Shown here: one piece after another, positions 27,844 through 36,223 of the stretch | Numbering within the stretch: position 1 is the stretch's first letter | Layout of the letters: each line of letters starts with the position of its first letter | Made by a program: the position numbers and the translations under genes | NCBI RefSeq assembly: GCF_038500265.1 | Contig: NZ_CP150637.1 | Location: forward strand, 191,001 to 255,000 | Source of the DNA: Ignatzschineria larvae DSM 13226 | GTDB taxonomy: Bacteria > Pseudomonadota > Gammaproteobacteria > Cardiobacteriales > Wohlfahrtiimonadaceae | Direction of reading: 5' to 3' | Length of the DNA stretch: 64,000 nt | The notes under the pieces: generated by a model | What the model saw: the letters and a program-made list of their open reading frames with translations, nothing else | The model's database searches: none | What the model was told of the DNA's origin: nothing

Positions 27844-28200
27844 ATCATTTTCAATTTGAGATTTCTAACTCCTATTATGACTATCATGTCCACCATAAAC
27901 ACTGAGACGTAAACAATTATTACAGGTGAGTCAGATGAATATGATGAATAAAAGATGATAAAAGTCAGAGAGAAGGAAAAGATAATGGAATTTGAATGGA
28001 ATTTGAATGGAACTTGGATGGAACTTGTGTAGCGCTCTATTAAGTAGTGATAAGATTAGGTGCAATAAAGAAAGCACAATAAAGAGAACTTAATATAAAG
28101 TAGACATGATATCAATCATAAATAGCTGTGTTTTATACGGATAGAGGATATGGTTGGTGAGAATAATTTAATGATATTTTGCCCTAAATGGTGAGTAAAT
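27844..28200. other. Intergenic region diaA-dolP with tandem 11-bp repeat
   Basis: 357 noncoding bases, long for genes that are adjacent in other bacteria. Four head-to-tail copies of an 11-base unit lie at 27986-28029. No terminator or promoter stood out. Confidence 0.5.
27986..28029. repeat. 11-bp tandem repeat, four units
   Basis: The units are TGGAATTTGAA twice, then TGGAACTTGGA and TGGAACTTGTG. They are noncoding and lie 170 bases before dolP. Confidence 0.8.
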
Positions 28201-28800
28201 ATGATGAAGCGATTTTTGTTACTAGGTAGTGTTTTATGGGCTTTAGCGGGATGTGTTCCTGCCCTCATAGTGGGAGGTGTCGGCGCAACTGCTTTAGGCG
28301 TTAATGATCGGCGTACAGCAGGGCAGATTGTAGAAGATAATGCGATCACCGTAAAAGTACAAAGTAAAATTGGAGAGTTACCTGGTAGGATGCATGCCCA
28401 TATTAGTATTTTAAGCTATAACGGCGTGGTCTTGATTTTAGGTGAGGTACCTACTCAACAGCTTGGGCTTGAGGTGGAGAAAGCCGTGCTTAATACTGAG
28501 CATGTGAAGGGGGTACATAATGAATTGATTGTGGCGCCTGAAGCCTCTATTGCAAGTATCTCTACTGATGCAATGATTACTGCTAAAGTAAAGGCGGCAT
28601 TGGCTACAGAGATTACGCTAAAGGGTTTTAATGCTGCGAATGTGAAAGTGGAGACGTCCCGGCGTAAAGTCTACTTAATGGGGATTGTTAACGAAGCTGA
28701 AGCGAAAGAAGCGATTAATATTGTAAGACATGTAGAAGGGGTGGAAGAGGTTGTGCCCTTCTTTGATATTGTGAATCGACAATTCTATAATGTAAATTAG
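28201..28800 (+). CDS. dolP: Outer-membrane lipoprotein with two BON domains (DolP/YraP)
   Basis: Lipoprotein that in E. coli supports outer-membrane integrity and the BAM complex at division sites. It has 199 residues. The lipoprotein signal ends at LAGC (Cys18). A short RTAGQIVEDNAI segment is followed by two BON domains, about 50-115 (VKVQSKIGEL to NELIV) and 125-195 (AKVKAALATEITLKGFNAANVKVETSRRKVYLMG). It follows diaA as in enteric bacteria, though 357 bases away. The start could be either of two consecutive ATG codons. Confidence 0.9.
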   Translation: MMKRFLLLGSVLWALAGCVPALIVGGVGATALGVNDRRTAGQIVEDNAITVKVQSKIGELPGRMHAHISILSYNGVVLILGEVPTQQLGLEVEKAVLNTEHVKGVHNELIVAPEASIASISTDAMITAKVKAALATEITLKGFNAANVKVETSRRKVYLMGIVNEAEAKEAINIVRHVEGVEEVVPFFDIVNRQFYNVN

Positions 28801-28919
28801 CACAAAGCTTTAATATAAGATTCTTTATGAAAACTGAACAAATGGAAATCGATTAACTACTTTGTAGTAAAATAGCGAGAATCATTATTCAGATGAATGA
28901 CATTAAAAAGGTGAATGTA

Positions 28920-30275
28920 ATGGTACAAAAGTATGATGCAATTATAATCGGTGGCGGATCGGGAGGTCTATCTTACGCGGAGCGTGCTGCAAGTTATGGT
29001 GTGAAATGCCTACTTATTGAAAAAGATAAGCTCGGCGGTACTTGTGTGAATGTTGGTTGTGTTCCCAAAAAAGTGATGTGGAATGCAGCCAATATTGCCC
29101 ATACTTTCGATGATGCCAAGGGATACGGCTTTTCGTTTGAAGGCCCATCATTTTCATGGTCAACACTTAAAGCAAAACGTGATCAATATATTCACAATAT
29201 CGTGAATTGGTATAATGAAAGCTATATGCCTAATGCTGGCGTTGATGTGATTCATGGTGCTGCAAAATTTGTAGATAATAAAACGGTGGAAGTCAATGGC
29301 GAGCAATATAGTGCCGAAACGATCGTTATCTCAACGGGAGGGTATCCGCTTCGTTTAGATGTACCTGGAACAGAGTATGGTATTACTTCTGATGAATTTT
29401 TTGACCTTGAAGAAGCACCAAAGCGCGTTGCTGTGGTGGGGGCAGGTTATATTGCCGTTGAATTAGCCCAATTATTATCGGCATTAGGAAGTAAAACAGA
29501 GCTCTTGTGCCGTGGTGATATGGTTCTTCGTCATTTTGATTCTTATATCACGGAGCATCTCTATGAGGAGTTGATGAAAGATGAGCATTTAACGCTTCAT
29601 CCGCGCTCTAATGTACAAGAAGTGATCAAAAATGCAGATGGTTCATTAACCGTTCGTACAGAGCGTGAAACACTAGAGGTGGATCTTTTAGTCTGGGCGA
29701 TTGGGCGTGGTTATAATACTCACAACATTGGTTTAGAGAATACCGATGTGCCGGTCAATCCGGATGGCACTATTACTGTTGATAAGTATCAAGCGACGAA
29801 TGTTGAGGGTGTTTACGCATTAGGCGATATTATCGGTGGTAAATATCAATTAACGCCTGTTGCAATTGCCGCAGGGCGTCGTTTGGCTGATCGTCTGCAT
29901 AATGGAATGACGGATCGGCATTTGGAGTATCACAATATTCCAAGTATTGTCTTCTCACATCCTCCGATTGGAACCACTGGTTTGACTGAAAAAGAGGCGA
30001 TTGCTGAGTATGGGCAGGCTGCAATCACCTGTTATACTACTTCGTTTACAGCGATGTACTCTAGCTTTAGCGATAAACCTGTGAAAACAGCGATGAAGAT
30101 GGTTTGTGCTGGCGAAGAGGAAAAAATTGTCGGTATTCATCTGATAGGCCCTTCTGTCGATGAGATGCTTCAAGGCTTTGCTGTTGCCGTAAAAATGGGC
30201 GCACGAAAACAAGATTTCGATGACACTGTAGCGCTTCATCCGACAGCTGCCGAAGAATTAGTAACGATGCGTTAA
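28920..30275 (+). CDS. gor: Glutathione-disulfide reductase
   Basis: Cytoplasmic FAD enzyme that reduces oxidised glutathione with NADPH. I choose ATG 28920 (451 residues; E. coli Gor has 450), which follows AAAAAGGTGA; an upstream ATG at 28893 would add nine unneeded residues. The FAD motif [16 protein letters not shown] is followed by the redox disulfide [13 protein letters not shown] (Cys42/Cys47). The NAD(P) motif [15 protein letters not shown] and the C-terminal active-site [12 protein letters not shown] follow. Pit lies 41 bases downstream and may be co-transcribed. Confidence 0.94.
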   Translation: MVQKYDAIIIGGGSGGLSYAERAASYGVKCLLIEKDKLGGTCVNVGCVPKKVMWNAANIAHTFDDAKGYGFSFEGPSFSWSTLKAKRDQYIHNIVNWYNESYMPNAGVDVIHGAAKFVDNKTVEVNGEQYSAETIVISTGGYPLRLDVPGTEYGITSDEFFDLEEAPKRVAVVGAGYIAVELAQLLSALGSKTELLCRGDMVLRHFDSYITEHLYEELMKDEHLTLHPRSNVQEVIKNADGSLTVRTERETLEVDLLVWAIGRGYNTHNIGLENTDVPVNPDGTITVDKYQATNVEGVYALGDIIGGKYQLTPVAIAAGRRLADRLHNGMTDRHLEYHNIPSIVFSHPPIGTTGLTEKEAIAEYGQAAITCYTTSFTAMYSSFSDKPVKTAMKMVCAGEEEKIVGIHLIGPSVDEMLQGFAVAVKMGARKQDFDDTVALHPTAAEELVTMR

Positions 30276-30316
30276 TAAGACTAATAAATTTCAGATGAAT
30301 TAAGAGTAGAAACGGC

Positions 30317-31792
30317 ATGTTAGAATTTTTTCAGGGTATTGATTTCGCAATTTTATTAACATTAGTCTTATCGGTCGGTTTAGTGCTTGCCTTTGAGTTC
30401 GTCAATGGCTTTCATGATACGGCAAATGCTGTTGCAACGGTGATTTATACCAAATCATTAAAGCCACGTTTAGCGGTATTTCTATCGGGGATTTTTAATT
30501 TTCTCGGTGTTTTACTTGGCGGTTTAGGCGTTGCTTATGCAATAGTCAACCTTTTACCGATGGATCTCCTAGCGAGTGCAGACTCTACAAAGGGTCTAGT
30601 GATGGTGGTGTCACTTTTAGTGGCCGCATTAATTTGGAATCTTGGTACTTGGTATTTTGGTATTCCAGCTTCTAGTTCCCACACATTAATAGGTTCCATC
30701 CTTGGGGTTGGGCTTGCGAATGCCCTGATTAATGATCATTCCTTAGTTGAAGGCGTGAACTGGGGTAAAGCTTTAGGCGTTTTTGAATCTCTACTCTTTT
30801 CCCCCTTTATTGGGGCTGGTTTAGCAGGATTGCTTCTTTTAGGGCTTTTACGTTTTCTTCCGAATAGTTATATTCATAAAACCCCTTATCAACGTCATGT
30901 TATAGACAATAAGAAGAAGCCACCTTTCTGGCCCCGATTTTGGCTTGTCACCTCTGCAATGGGGATGAGTTATGCCCACGGGCAAAATGATGGGCAGAAA
31001 GGGATTGGTTTAGTGATGTTAGTGCTCTTTAGTGTAGTACCAGCGCATTTTGTCTTGAATCTTAATTCAAGTGTCTTTGAAATTGAACAGACGCGCGTTG
31101 CAGCACAGCAGATGATTGCTTATTACGATAGTAATAAAACGGTCTTAGATGAGCTCTATCCTAAGCAGAGCAAAGCGCAAGCCGAAGATGAAGGTCTTTT
31201 TAGTTGTGAATATAGTGAAATGACGCAACACTCTAAAAAATTGATCCATCTTTTAGAGGGCATTGATAATTATGACCAGCTGACAACAGATCAACGTTGG
31301 GGTGTTCGTAATGAGGTGATGTGTTTAGCGAATATTGCTAAGACGCTCGAGTCTGTTGAGGCATTACCTGAGGGGTATCGTAAATCGTATAAAGCAATTG
31401 GTAAAGATCTTACCAAAACAACACAATATGCCCCTTTCTGGGTGATTGTTGCGGTAGCCGCTGCACTTGGAATGGGAACGATGATTGGTTGGAAACGGGT
31501 TGTAGATACTGTGGGTGGTAAAATCGGTAAAAAAGATATGACTTATGCACAAGGAATGAGTGCGCAGATTGTCTCGGCATTTGCGATTGCATCTGCTAGC
31601 CATTTTGGTTTCCCTGTATCGACTACACATATTCTCTCTAGTTCCGTTGCCGGGACGATGATCGCCAATAAGGCAGGGCTCCAAAAATCAACGGTTAAAA
31701 ATATTGTGATTGCATGGATTTTGACCTTGCCGGTCTCAACTGCGCTCTCTTTTGGACTTTATGTGCTAGGCACTTATCTGTTTGTGAATTAG
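30317..31792 (+). CDS. pit: Low-affinity inorganic phosphate transporter, Pit family
   Basis: Inner-membrane symporter that takes up metal-phosphate complexes with protons. The 491 residues have the two PiT signature repeats: FEFVNGFHDTANAVATVIYT near 27-46 and, after the loop, SAFAIASASHFGFPVSTTHILSSS near 418-441. A third conserved block, AMGMSYAHGQNDGQKGIG, lies near 214-231. About ten hydrophobic helices are separated by a large hydrophilic loop (about 255-360). tsaC starts one base after its stop codon ends. Confidence 0.93.
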   Translation: MLEFFQGIDFAILLTLVLSVGLVLAFEFVNGFHDTANAVATVIYTKSLKPRLAVFLSGIFNFLGVLLGGLGVAYAIVNLLPMDLLASADSTKGLVMVVSLLVAALIWNLGTWYFGIPASSSHTLIGSILGVGLANALINDHSLVEGVNWGKALGVFESLLFSPFIGAGLAGLLLLGLLRFLPNSYIHKTPYQRHVIDNKKKPPFWPRFWLVTSAMGMSYAHGQNDGQKGIGLVMLVLFSVVPAHFVLNLNSSVFEIEQTRVAAQQMIAYYDSNKTVLDELYPKQSKAQAEDEGLFSCEYSEMTQHSKKLIHLLEGIDNYDQLTTDQRWGVRNEVMCLANIAKTLESVEALPEGYRKSYKAIGKDLTKTTQYAPFWVIVAVAAALGMGTMIGWKRVVDTVGGKIGKKDMTYAQGMSAQIVSAFAIASASHFGFPVSTTHILSSSVAGTMIANKAGLQKSTVKNIVIAWILTLPVSTALSFGLYVLGTYLFVN

Positions 31793-31793
31793 G

Positions 31794-32354
31794 ATGAAAT
31801 TATTAAGTTATGATGAGGCAGCTTTCGCGTTACAAAACGGGGAAGTGATTGCCTACCCTACGGAAGGGGTATATGGATTAGCCGCTGATGCAACTAATCA
31901 ATTAGCGGTTGAACGTTTGCTAACAATGAAGCAGCGAGCATCAAGTAAAGGGTTTATTGTGATGAGTGCTTCCTTAGAGAAGCTCGGCTCACTGATTGAG
32001 CCCTTAGACAGAGCGGAGACAACGGAGGTATTAGAATCATATCGGGGTGGGTTTCGTTACACTTGGATTGTTCCAGCAAAAGAATCTGTTCCACACTATT
32101 TGCGGGGGGATTTCACGACCTTAGCTATTCGTATTACCAATCATCCGGATGCTTTAGCGCTTTGTGAGCGTATGTCTGTTGGAGTTGTATCGACTAGTGC
32201 GAATTTGCATCAAGAAGCGCCATTAATATCGCCTGAAGCGATTATGGGAGTTTTTGGTACCAAGATTGCTGGTGTGATGATGGGTGAGATTGGTGGATTA
32301 TCGTCACCTACGCGTATCGTAAATCTTAAAACCAAAGCGGTGATTCGTGCTTAG
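31794..32354 (+). CDS. tsaC: Threonylcarbamoyl-AMP synthase
   Basis: Makes threonylcarbamoyl-AMP from threonine, bicarbonate and ATP for the t6A modification of tRNAs that read ANN codons. The 186 residues are the short TsaC form of the YrdC/Sua5 family (no Sua5 domain). Motifs include VIAYPTEGVYGLAADATNQ near 18-36, the phosphate-binding MKQRASSKGFIV and VVSTSANLHQEAP near 136-148. It starts immediately after the pit stop, so translation is probably coupled. A terminator follows. Confidence 0.93.
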   Translation: MKLLSYDEAAFALQNGEVIAYPTEGVYGLAADATNQLAVERLLTMKQRASSKGFIVMSASLEKLGSLIEPLDRAETTEVLESYRGGFRYTWIVPAKESVPHYLRGDFTTLAIRITNHPDALALCERMSVGVVSTSANLHQEAPLISPEAIMGVFGTKIAGVMMGEIGGLSSPTRIVNLKTKAVIRA

Positions 32355-32384
32355 ATTTTAATTAGGATGGCATCATATCTGAAT

Positions 32385-32416
32385 AAAAGAGGCTTATATG
32401 TAAGTCTCTTTTTTTA
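32385..32416 (+). terminator. Terminator downstream of tsaC
   Basis: AAAAGAGGCTTA pairs with TAAGTCTCTTTT (one G-U) across a four-base loop, and the right arm runs into T residues. Confidence 0.8.
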
Positions 32417-32449
32417 TGTGTATCGATATCACTCTAGGTTGAAAGAAAT

Positions 32450-32482
32450 AAAAAACCCTGACATAAAATGACAGGGCTTTTC
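32450..32482 (-). terminator. Terminator of rpsT
   Basis: In the minus direction the stem CCCTGtCA/TGtCAGGG is followed by TTTTTT. It stands opposite the tsaC terminator between convergent genes. Confidence 0.75.
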
Positions 32483-32588
32483 TATGATCTATATCACTCA
32501 AAGAATGGATATTTCTAAGAGAAGAATGATTGTATATTGATATTGCTATTGCTACTAATAGTAGATAACGGCAATGTCTATGAATCAA

Positions 32589-32852
32589 TTAAGCTAATGC
32601 TTTAATTTGAGCATTTAAACGGCTAAGAAGACGTGCAACTTTGTTCTTATGGATTAAACCACGTTTTGCTGAACGATCAAGTGCGCCTTGAGCTTTAGCG
32701 AAAGCTTTAATCGCTTCTTCACGGTTATTGCTCTTGATTGCATTGATGGTTTTCTTAACATAAGTTCTAGTCATTGAACGATATGAAGCGTTAGCTGCAT
32801 TGTGCTTCTCAGCTTGACGAACGCGTTTTCTTGCTTGTGCTGTATTTGCCAA
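32589..32852 (-). CDS. rpsT: Small ribosomal subunit protein S20 (TTG start)
   Basis: 30S protein that binds 16S rRNA early. The recognisable protein begins ANTAQARKRVRQAEKHNAAN and the codon before it is TTG at 32852, with GGAG about 8 bases upstream. This gives 87 residues, exactly the E. coli length. Extending to the ATG at 32936 would add 28 non-conserved residues. E. coli rpsT also starts with UUG, a feature linked to its translational autoregulation. The C-terminus ends LLSRLNAQIKALA. Confidence 0.96.
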   Translation of the reverse strand: MANTAQARKRVRQAEKHNAANASYRSMTRTYVKKTINAIKSNNREEAIKAFAKAQGALDRSAKRGLIHKNKVARLLSRLNAQIKALA

Positions 32853-33021
32853 GGTTTTACTCCAATTTAAAAAATGTATGAATTTATAACACAATATTGC
32901 GCCTAAAATCGGCGCAATTAAATTTGTAATAATCACATATGATTAACCTTTTTCATGGTTTTGTCAATGTAATTTCACTGAAAATGGGAAGAAAGCGGGC
33001 ACTTTTTCTGAGAACGATTTC

Positions 33022-33801
33022 TTAGAAAACAGGAACGATACTACCTTCATATTTCGTTTCAATGAATTGACGAACATCATCTGATGTAATCGCTTCCATT
33101 AATGCTTTGATGCGTGGGTCATTTTCATTCTCAGGGCGGACAACAATGATATTAGTATAAGGTGATTGTGCGCCCTCAATAAAGAGAGAATCTTTAGTCG
33201 GATTTAAACCCGCATCTAATGCAAAGTTAGTATTGATGAGTGCTAATTCAACTTCATCAAGGGTACGAGCCAGCATTGGCGCCTCAAGCTCCACAAACTC
33301 TAATTTATGTGGGTTTTCAACGATATCAAATGTAGTTGAAAGAATATTACTTGGATCTTTCAGTTTAATTAAGCCTTCATCATCAAGCAAAATGAGTGCG
33401 CGGCCACCATTGGAGGGGTCGTTAGGAATACTGACTTTTGCACCATCAGGAAGGTCACTAATATTTTGAATTTTTTGTGAATAGCCGGCAATCGGTTCAA
33501 TATGAATTGCAGGCGTTAAGGCCACTAAATTGATATTGTGATTTTTGTTAAATTCATCAAGATAAGGAGTATGTTGGAAGAAGTTTGCATCTGCTTCTTT
33601 TTCATCCACCATCATGTTCGGCAGTACATAGTCAGTCACAACCACGATATTAAGATCAATATCTTTCTCTGCGAGTTTAGGTGCGATCTGCTCTAAAATC
33701 TCTGCATGAGGTACCGGTGTTGCTGCTACAGTGAGTTTCTCTGCTGCCAGACCAAAGAATGGAATAAGTGAAAGTGCTGAAACAAGTGCTAATTTACGCA
33801 T
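33022..33801 (-). CDS. metQ: MetQ/NlpA-family substrate-binding protein
   Basis: Binding protein of a MetNIQ-type methionine (or related amino acid) importer. It has 259 residues. The signal peptide MRKLALVSALSLIPFFGLAA has no lipobox cysteine, unlike E. coli MetQ, so it may be free in the periplasm. Family blocks are LTVAATPVPHAEILEQIAP, NFFQHTPYLDEFNKNHNI, SIPNDPSNGGRALILLDDEGLI and ALINTNFALDAGLNP. The permease and ATPase genes lie upstream on the same strand but are separated from it by a diaminopimelate dehydrogenase gene. Substrate could be D/L-methionine or another amino acid. Confidence 0.88.
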   Translation of the reverse strand: MRKLALVSALSLIPFFGLAAEKLTVAATPVPHAEILEQIAPKLAEKDIDLNIVVVTDYVLPNMMVDEKEADANFFQHTPYLDEFNKNHNINLVALTPAIHIEPIAGYSQKIQNISDLPDGAKVSIPNDPSNGGRALILLDDEGLIKLKDPSNILSTTFDIVENPHKLEFVELEAPMLARTLDEVELALINTNFALDAGLNPTKDSLFIEGAQSPYTNIIVVRPENENDPRIKALMEAITSDDVRQFIETKYEGSIVPVF

Positions 33802-33990
33802 GATGAATATCCTTTAAATAAATAGTGAGGAATCGAGCCCCGAGAACTCTTTTATAACGAGCTTTTTCTATGAAATCAAGCTATTTTGATAAAAATATAT
33901 TTAAAAAGTATGTTTAGTATGTATTTAATCGCTGCCATTTGAGGCTAGATGTCGCTTCTATCATAAATCTCAATGAGCTATCATGAGCTT

Positions 33991-34165
33991 TATAGTAAGA
34001 TCGTTTCAAAAGAAGCTGATTCAAATGCCGGCGCATCAACTGATCTAGGTGAGAAAATCTGTTCTATCCGGCATCTTGCAAGTGTTGTTTAGTACGGTTT
34101 TATCTTCTTTTAAAACCCCACAATAGCTGTTTAAAAACCATTTTTCTTAAACCAAATTGATTATA
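33991..34165. repeat. MITE-like dispersed repeat, copy B (175 bp)
   Basis: Same orientation as copy A. The left end is TATAGTAAGATCGTTTCAAA, the interior holds ATGCCGGCGCATC and ATCCGGCATCTTGCAAG, and the right end CCATTTTTCTTAAACCAAAT finishes TTGATTATA. It is noncoding, upstream of metQ. Confidence 0.8.
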
Positions 34166-34216
34166 AGATATGGATTACGCTGCTACAATAGATCGATTGA
34201 AATATCGAGATAAAAT

Positions 34217-34247
34217 AAAAAGACCAAAGATCATCTCTTTGGCCTTT
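34217..34247 (-). terminator. Terminator of ddh
   Basis: Minus-strand stem AAGGCCAAAGA/TCTTTGGTCTT with a five-base loop, followed by TTTTATTTT. Confidence 0.8.
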
Positions 34248-34326
34248 CTGAATGATGAATGAATCGCTATAAACGATTCATTGATCTAACTCTCTATCAA
34301 TAAGTTAGTTGGATAGAATTGATAGA

Positions 34327-35217
34327 TTACACTAAATCATGAATTAAGGTTTCACGATCACCATATAATAGATCGATTAAAGGAATCTCAATCATTGTAT
34401 AAGCGCCAGGTTGTTGTTTCGTGACAGCGCGTGCGCTTGATACAAGAATTTGTGCAGTTAATGCAGGGTTATTGATGCGCATATCAAATTCAAAGAGTTG
34501 ATTATCCGTTTTACCTGAAACACCTTTGCGAGTAATCGTCACGCCGTGACCAGCATCTTTTAATGAATCGATTGAATCAACGTGCTCAACGATAGTATCA
34601 TCATTTTTGAAGTAATCATCATTCAAGATGGTATTTTTAACAGTGTCGAAATGAACGCCTTGTTCAGTTTCAACGTAGACCATACGACGATGTTTTCCTG
34701 TACCAATCGGAATGGTGACAGAGAGTGCATCTTTTACGCCTTCAATGGCTTTAACAGCAACAGAGTGCCCCATGCTCATACCAGGACCGAAGTTGGTATA
34801 AGTAATCCCTTTAGGGGCCGCGGCTAAGAGAAGCGCACGAATCACAGAGTCTGAACCGGGATCCCAGCCTGCTGAAAGAATAGCACTTTTGCCATGCTTT
34901 TGAGCTACATCGTTTAAGTGAGCGCGAACTTTTGTGATATCCGAATGAATATCGAAGCTATCTACGGTATGGATACCTTTCGCTAAGATTTCAGAGGCAT
35001 ATTGCTCAATTTGACGGCTTGGGACACAGAGAATTGCGACATCGACTTTGCCTAATTCGGTAATCTCTGTGACCACGGGATAATCAACACCCTTAATTGG
35101 AGTTGCCTGGCGACGAACGATCCCTGCGATTGTAAAATCAGGTGCCGTTTCAAGGGCATCTAAAACGTAGCGTCCAATATTGCCGTAACCTACAATAGCA
35201 GCAGTTATTTTACTCAT
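34327..35217 (-). CDS. ddh: meso-Diaminopimelate D-dehydrogenase
   Basis: NADPH enzyme that interconverts tetrahydrodipicolinate and meso-diaminopimelate in one step, short-cutting the lysine and peptidoglycan precursor pathway. It has 296 residues. The Rossmann motif is IVGYGNIGRYVLDAL near residue 8. The family blocks SAGWDPGSDSVIRALLLAAAPKG and YTNFGPGMSMGHSVAVKAIEGVKDALS are clear, with later GTGKHRRMVYVE. The gene lies between metI and metQ and has terminators on both sides, so it is probably its own transcript. Ddh is patchily distributed in gammaproteobacteria. Transfer or a link to the adjacent importer are both possible. Confidence 0.92.
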   Translation of the reverse strand: MSKITAAIVGYGNIGRYVLDALETAPDFTIAGIVRRQATPIKGVDYPVVTEITELGKVDVAILCVPSRQIEQYASEILAKGIHTVDSFDIHSDITKVRAHLNDVAQKHGKSAILSAGWDPGSDSVIRALLLAAAPKGITYTNFGPGMSMGHSVAVKAIEGVKDALSVTIPIGTGKHRRMVYVETEQGVHFDTVKNTILNDDYFKNDDTIVEHVDSIDSLKDAGHGVTITRKGVSGKTDNQLFEFDMRINNPALTAQILVSSARAVTKQQPGAYTMIEIPLIDLLYGDRETLIHDLV

Positions 35218-35343
35218 AGTAATAATCTCCGGTTGTAAAATTGTGAGAAGAAGCTCGTTAAGAGGGCTCTATGAATGATGTTAGTGATTCTCATTTACAC
35301 TCTTGTAAGTGAGAATTTTTATCATTTATTAAAAAAGACTCTC

Positions 35344-35385
35344 AAAAAAAGTGCAATCTCAGGGCTATTGCCACAAGACTGCACT
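35344..35385 (-). terminator. Terminator downstream of metI
   Basis: Minus-strand stem AGTGCAGTCT with AGATTGCACT (one mismatch), then TTTTTTT. It separates metNI from ddh. Confidence 0.72.
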
Positions 35386-35406
35386 CTATTTTAGATCGAA
35401 AATGGG

Positions 35407-36084
35407 TTATTTCCGTGTGTAGTGGCGAACGAGCCAATCGCCAATCCATTGTATAATTTGTACCATAATAATGAGTACAATCACAATAAGATACATCAAT
35501 TCTGACATATTTCTGTGGAAGCCAAAACGAACCGCAATATCCCCAAGCCCGCCGGCACCTACTGTTCCCGCCATTGCAGTATAGGAGAGAATTAAAATGC
35601 CGGTGACTGTTGTTGCGGCAATTAAACTTGGCCTTGCTTCAGGAAGTAAAACTTTGAGAATAATTGTGCGAAGCGGTGTTCCCATACTTTGTGCAGCTTC
35701 AATCACCCCCCGATCGATCTCTCTAAATGCTGTTTCTGCAAGTCGAGCAAAGAAAGGGGCAGAGCCGACAACAAGTGGGAAGATTGCTCCTTTAACGCCC
35801 ATTTTGGTACCCATGAGGTGAAAGGTTAGGGGGAGCAGTACTACAATGAGAATCAAGAAGGGAATGGAGCGCAAAATATTGGTGATGAAAGAGAATATTC
35901 GATAAAAATTAGGCGCTGCGAGTAATTGCTTCGGTGAAGAGAGAAAAAGCGCAATTCCCCAAGGAAGCCCAATCAGAATGGTAAAGAGCCAAGTAAACCC
36001 TAACATGATTAGAGTAATCCAAGTATTTTTGAGAATCATATCCCAATATTGTGCATTGCTAAGAGCATCTAAAAACGCTGTCAT
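35407..36084 (-). CDS. metI: MetI-type ABC transporter permease
   Basis: Inner-membrane permease of the methionine importer. The 225 residues (E. coli 217) contain about five membrane helices. The cytoplasmic EAA loop AAQSMGTPLRTIILKVLLPEARP (about 135-157) contacts the MetN ATPase, and GILILSYTAMAGTVGAGGLGDIAVRFG is highly characteristic of MetI. The start is ATG 36084. metN lies 137 bases upstream. Confidence 0.92.
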   Translation of the reverse strand: MTAFLDALSNAQYWDMILKNTWITLIMLGFTWLFTILIGLPWGIALFLSSPKQLLAAPNFYRIFSFITNILRSIPFLILIVVLLPLTFHLMGTKMGVKGAIFPLVVGSAPFFARLAETAFREIDRGVIEAAQSMGTPLRTIILKVLLPEARPSLIAATTVTGILILSYTAMAGTVGAGGLGDIAVRFGFHRNMSELMYLIVIVLIIMVQIIQWIGDWLVRHYTRK

Positions 36085-36199
36085 AATTTGAAAAGCCTTT
36101 TGCGAATTAGGTTGTTACTGGTGTTGATACAGAGTTATTGCTGATATTAATGCAAAATTAATATCACGATGAACGATCGATTATCTAATCGATATATTC

Positions 36200-36223
36200 A
36201 CCATTACCATTACCATTACCATT
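36200..36223. repeat. Hexanucleotide repeat (ACCATT)x4 at the metN stop
   Basis: Four perfect ACCATT units end inside the metN stop codon region. Read on the minus strand the unit is AATGGT. Because the unit length is six, copy-number changes would not shift the frame. Confidence 0.8.

Larger units (their letters stand above)
33802..34326. other. Intergenic region metQ-ddh
   Basis: 525 noncoding bases containing a complete MITE-like repeat (33991-34165), the ddh terminator (34217-34247) and a small GAATCG/CGATTC hairpin (about 34261-34279). metQ therefore probably has its own promoter near or within the repeat region. Confidence 0.55.

Noticed and set aside
32853-32936. ATG start for rpsT
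   Set aside because: It would add 28 unconserved residues; the TTG start gives the exact family length and N-terminus.
36200-36223. Phase-variable repeat in metN
   Set aside because: The unit is six bases long and starts at or after the stop codon, so the reading frame would not change.
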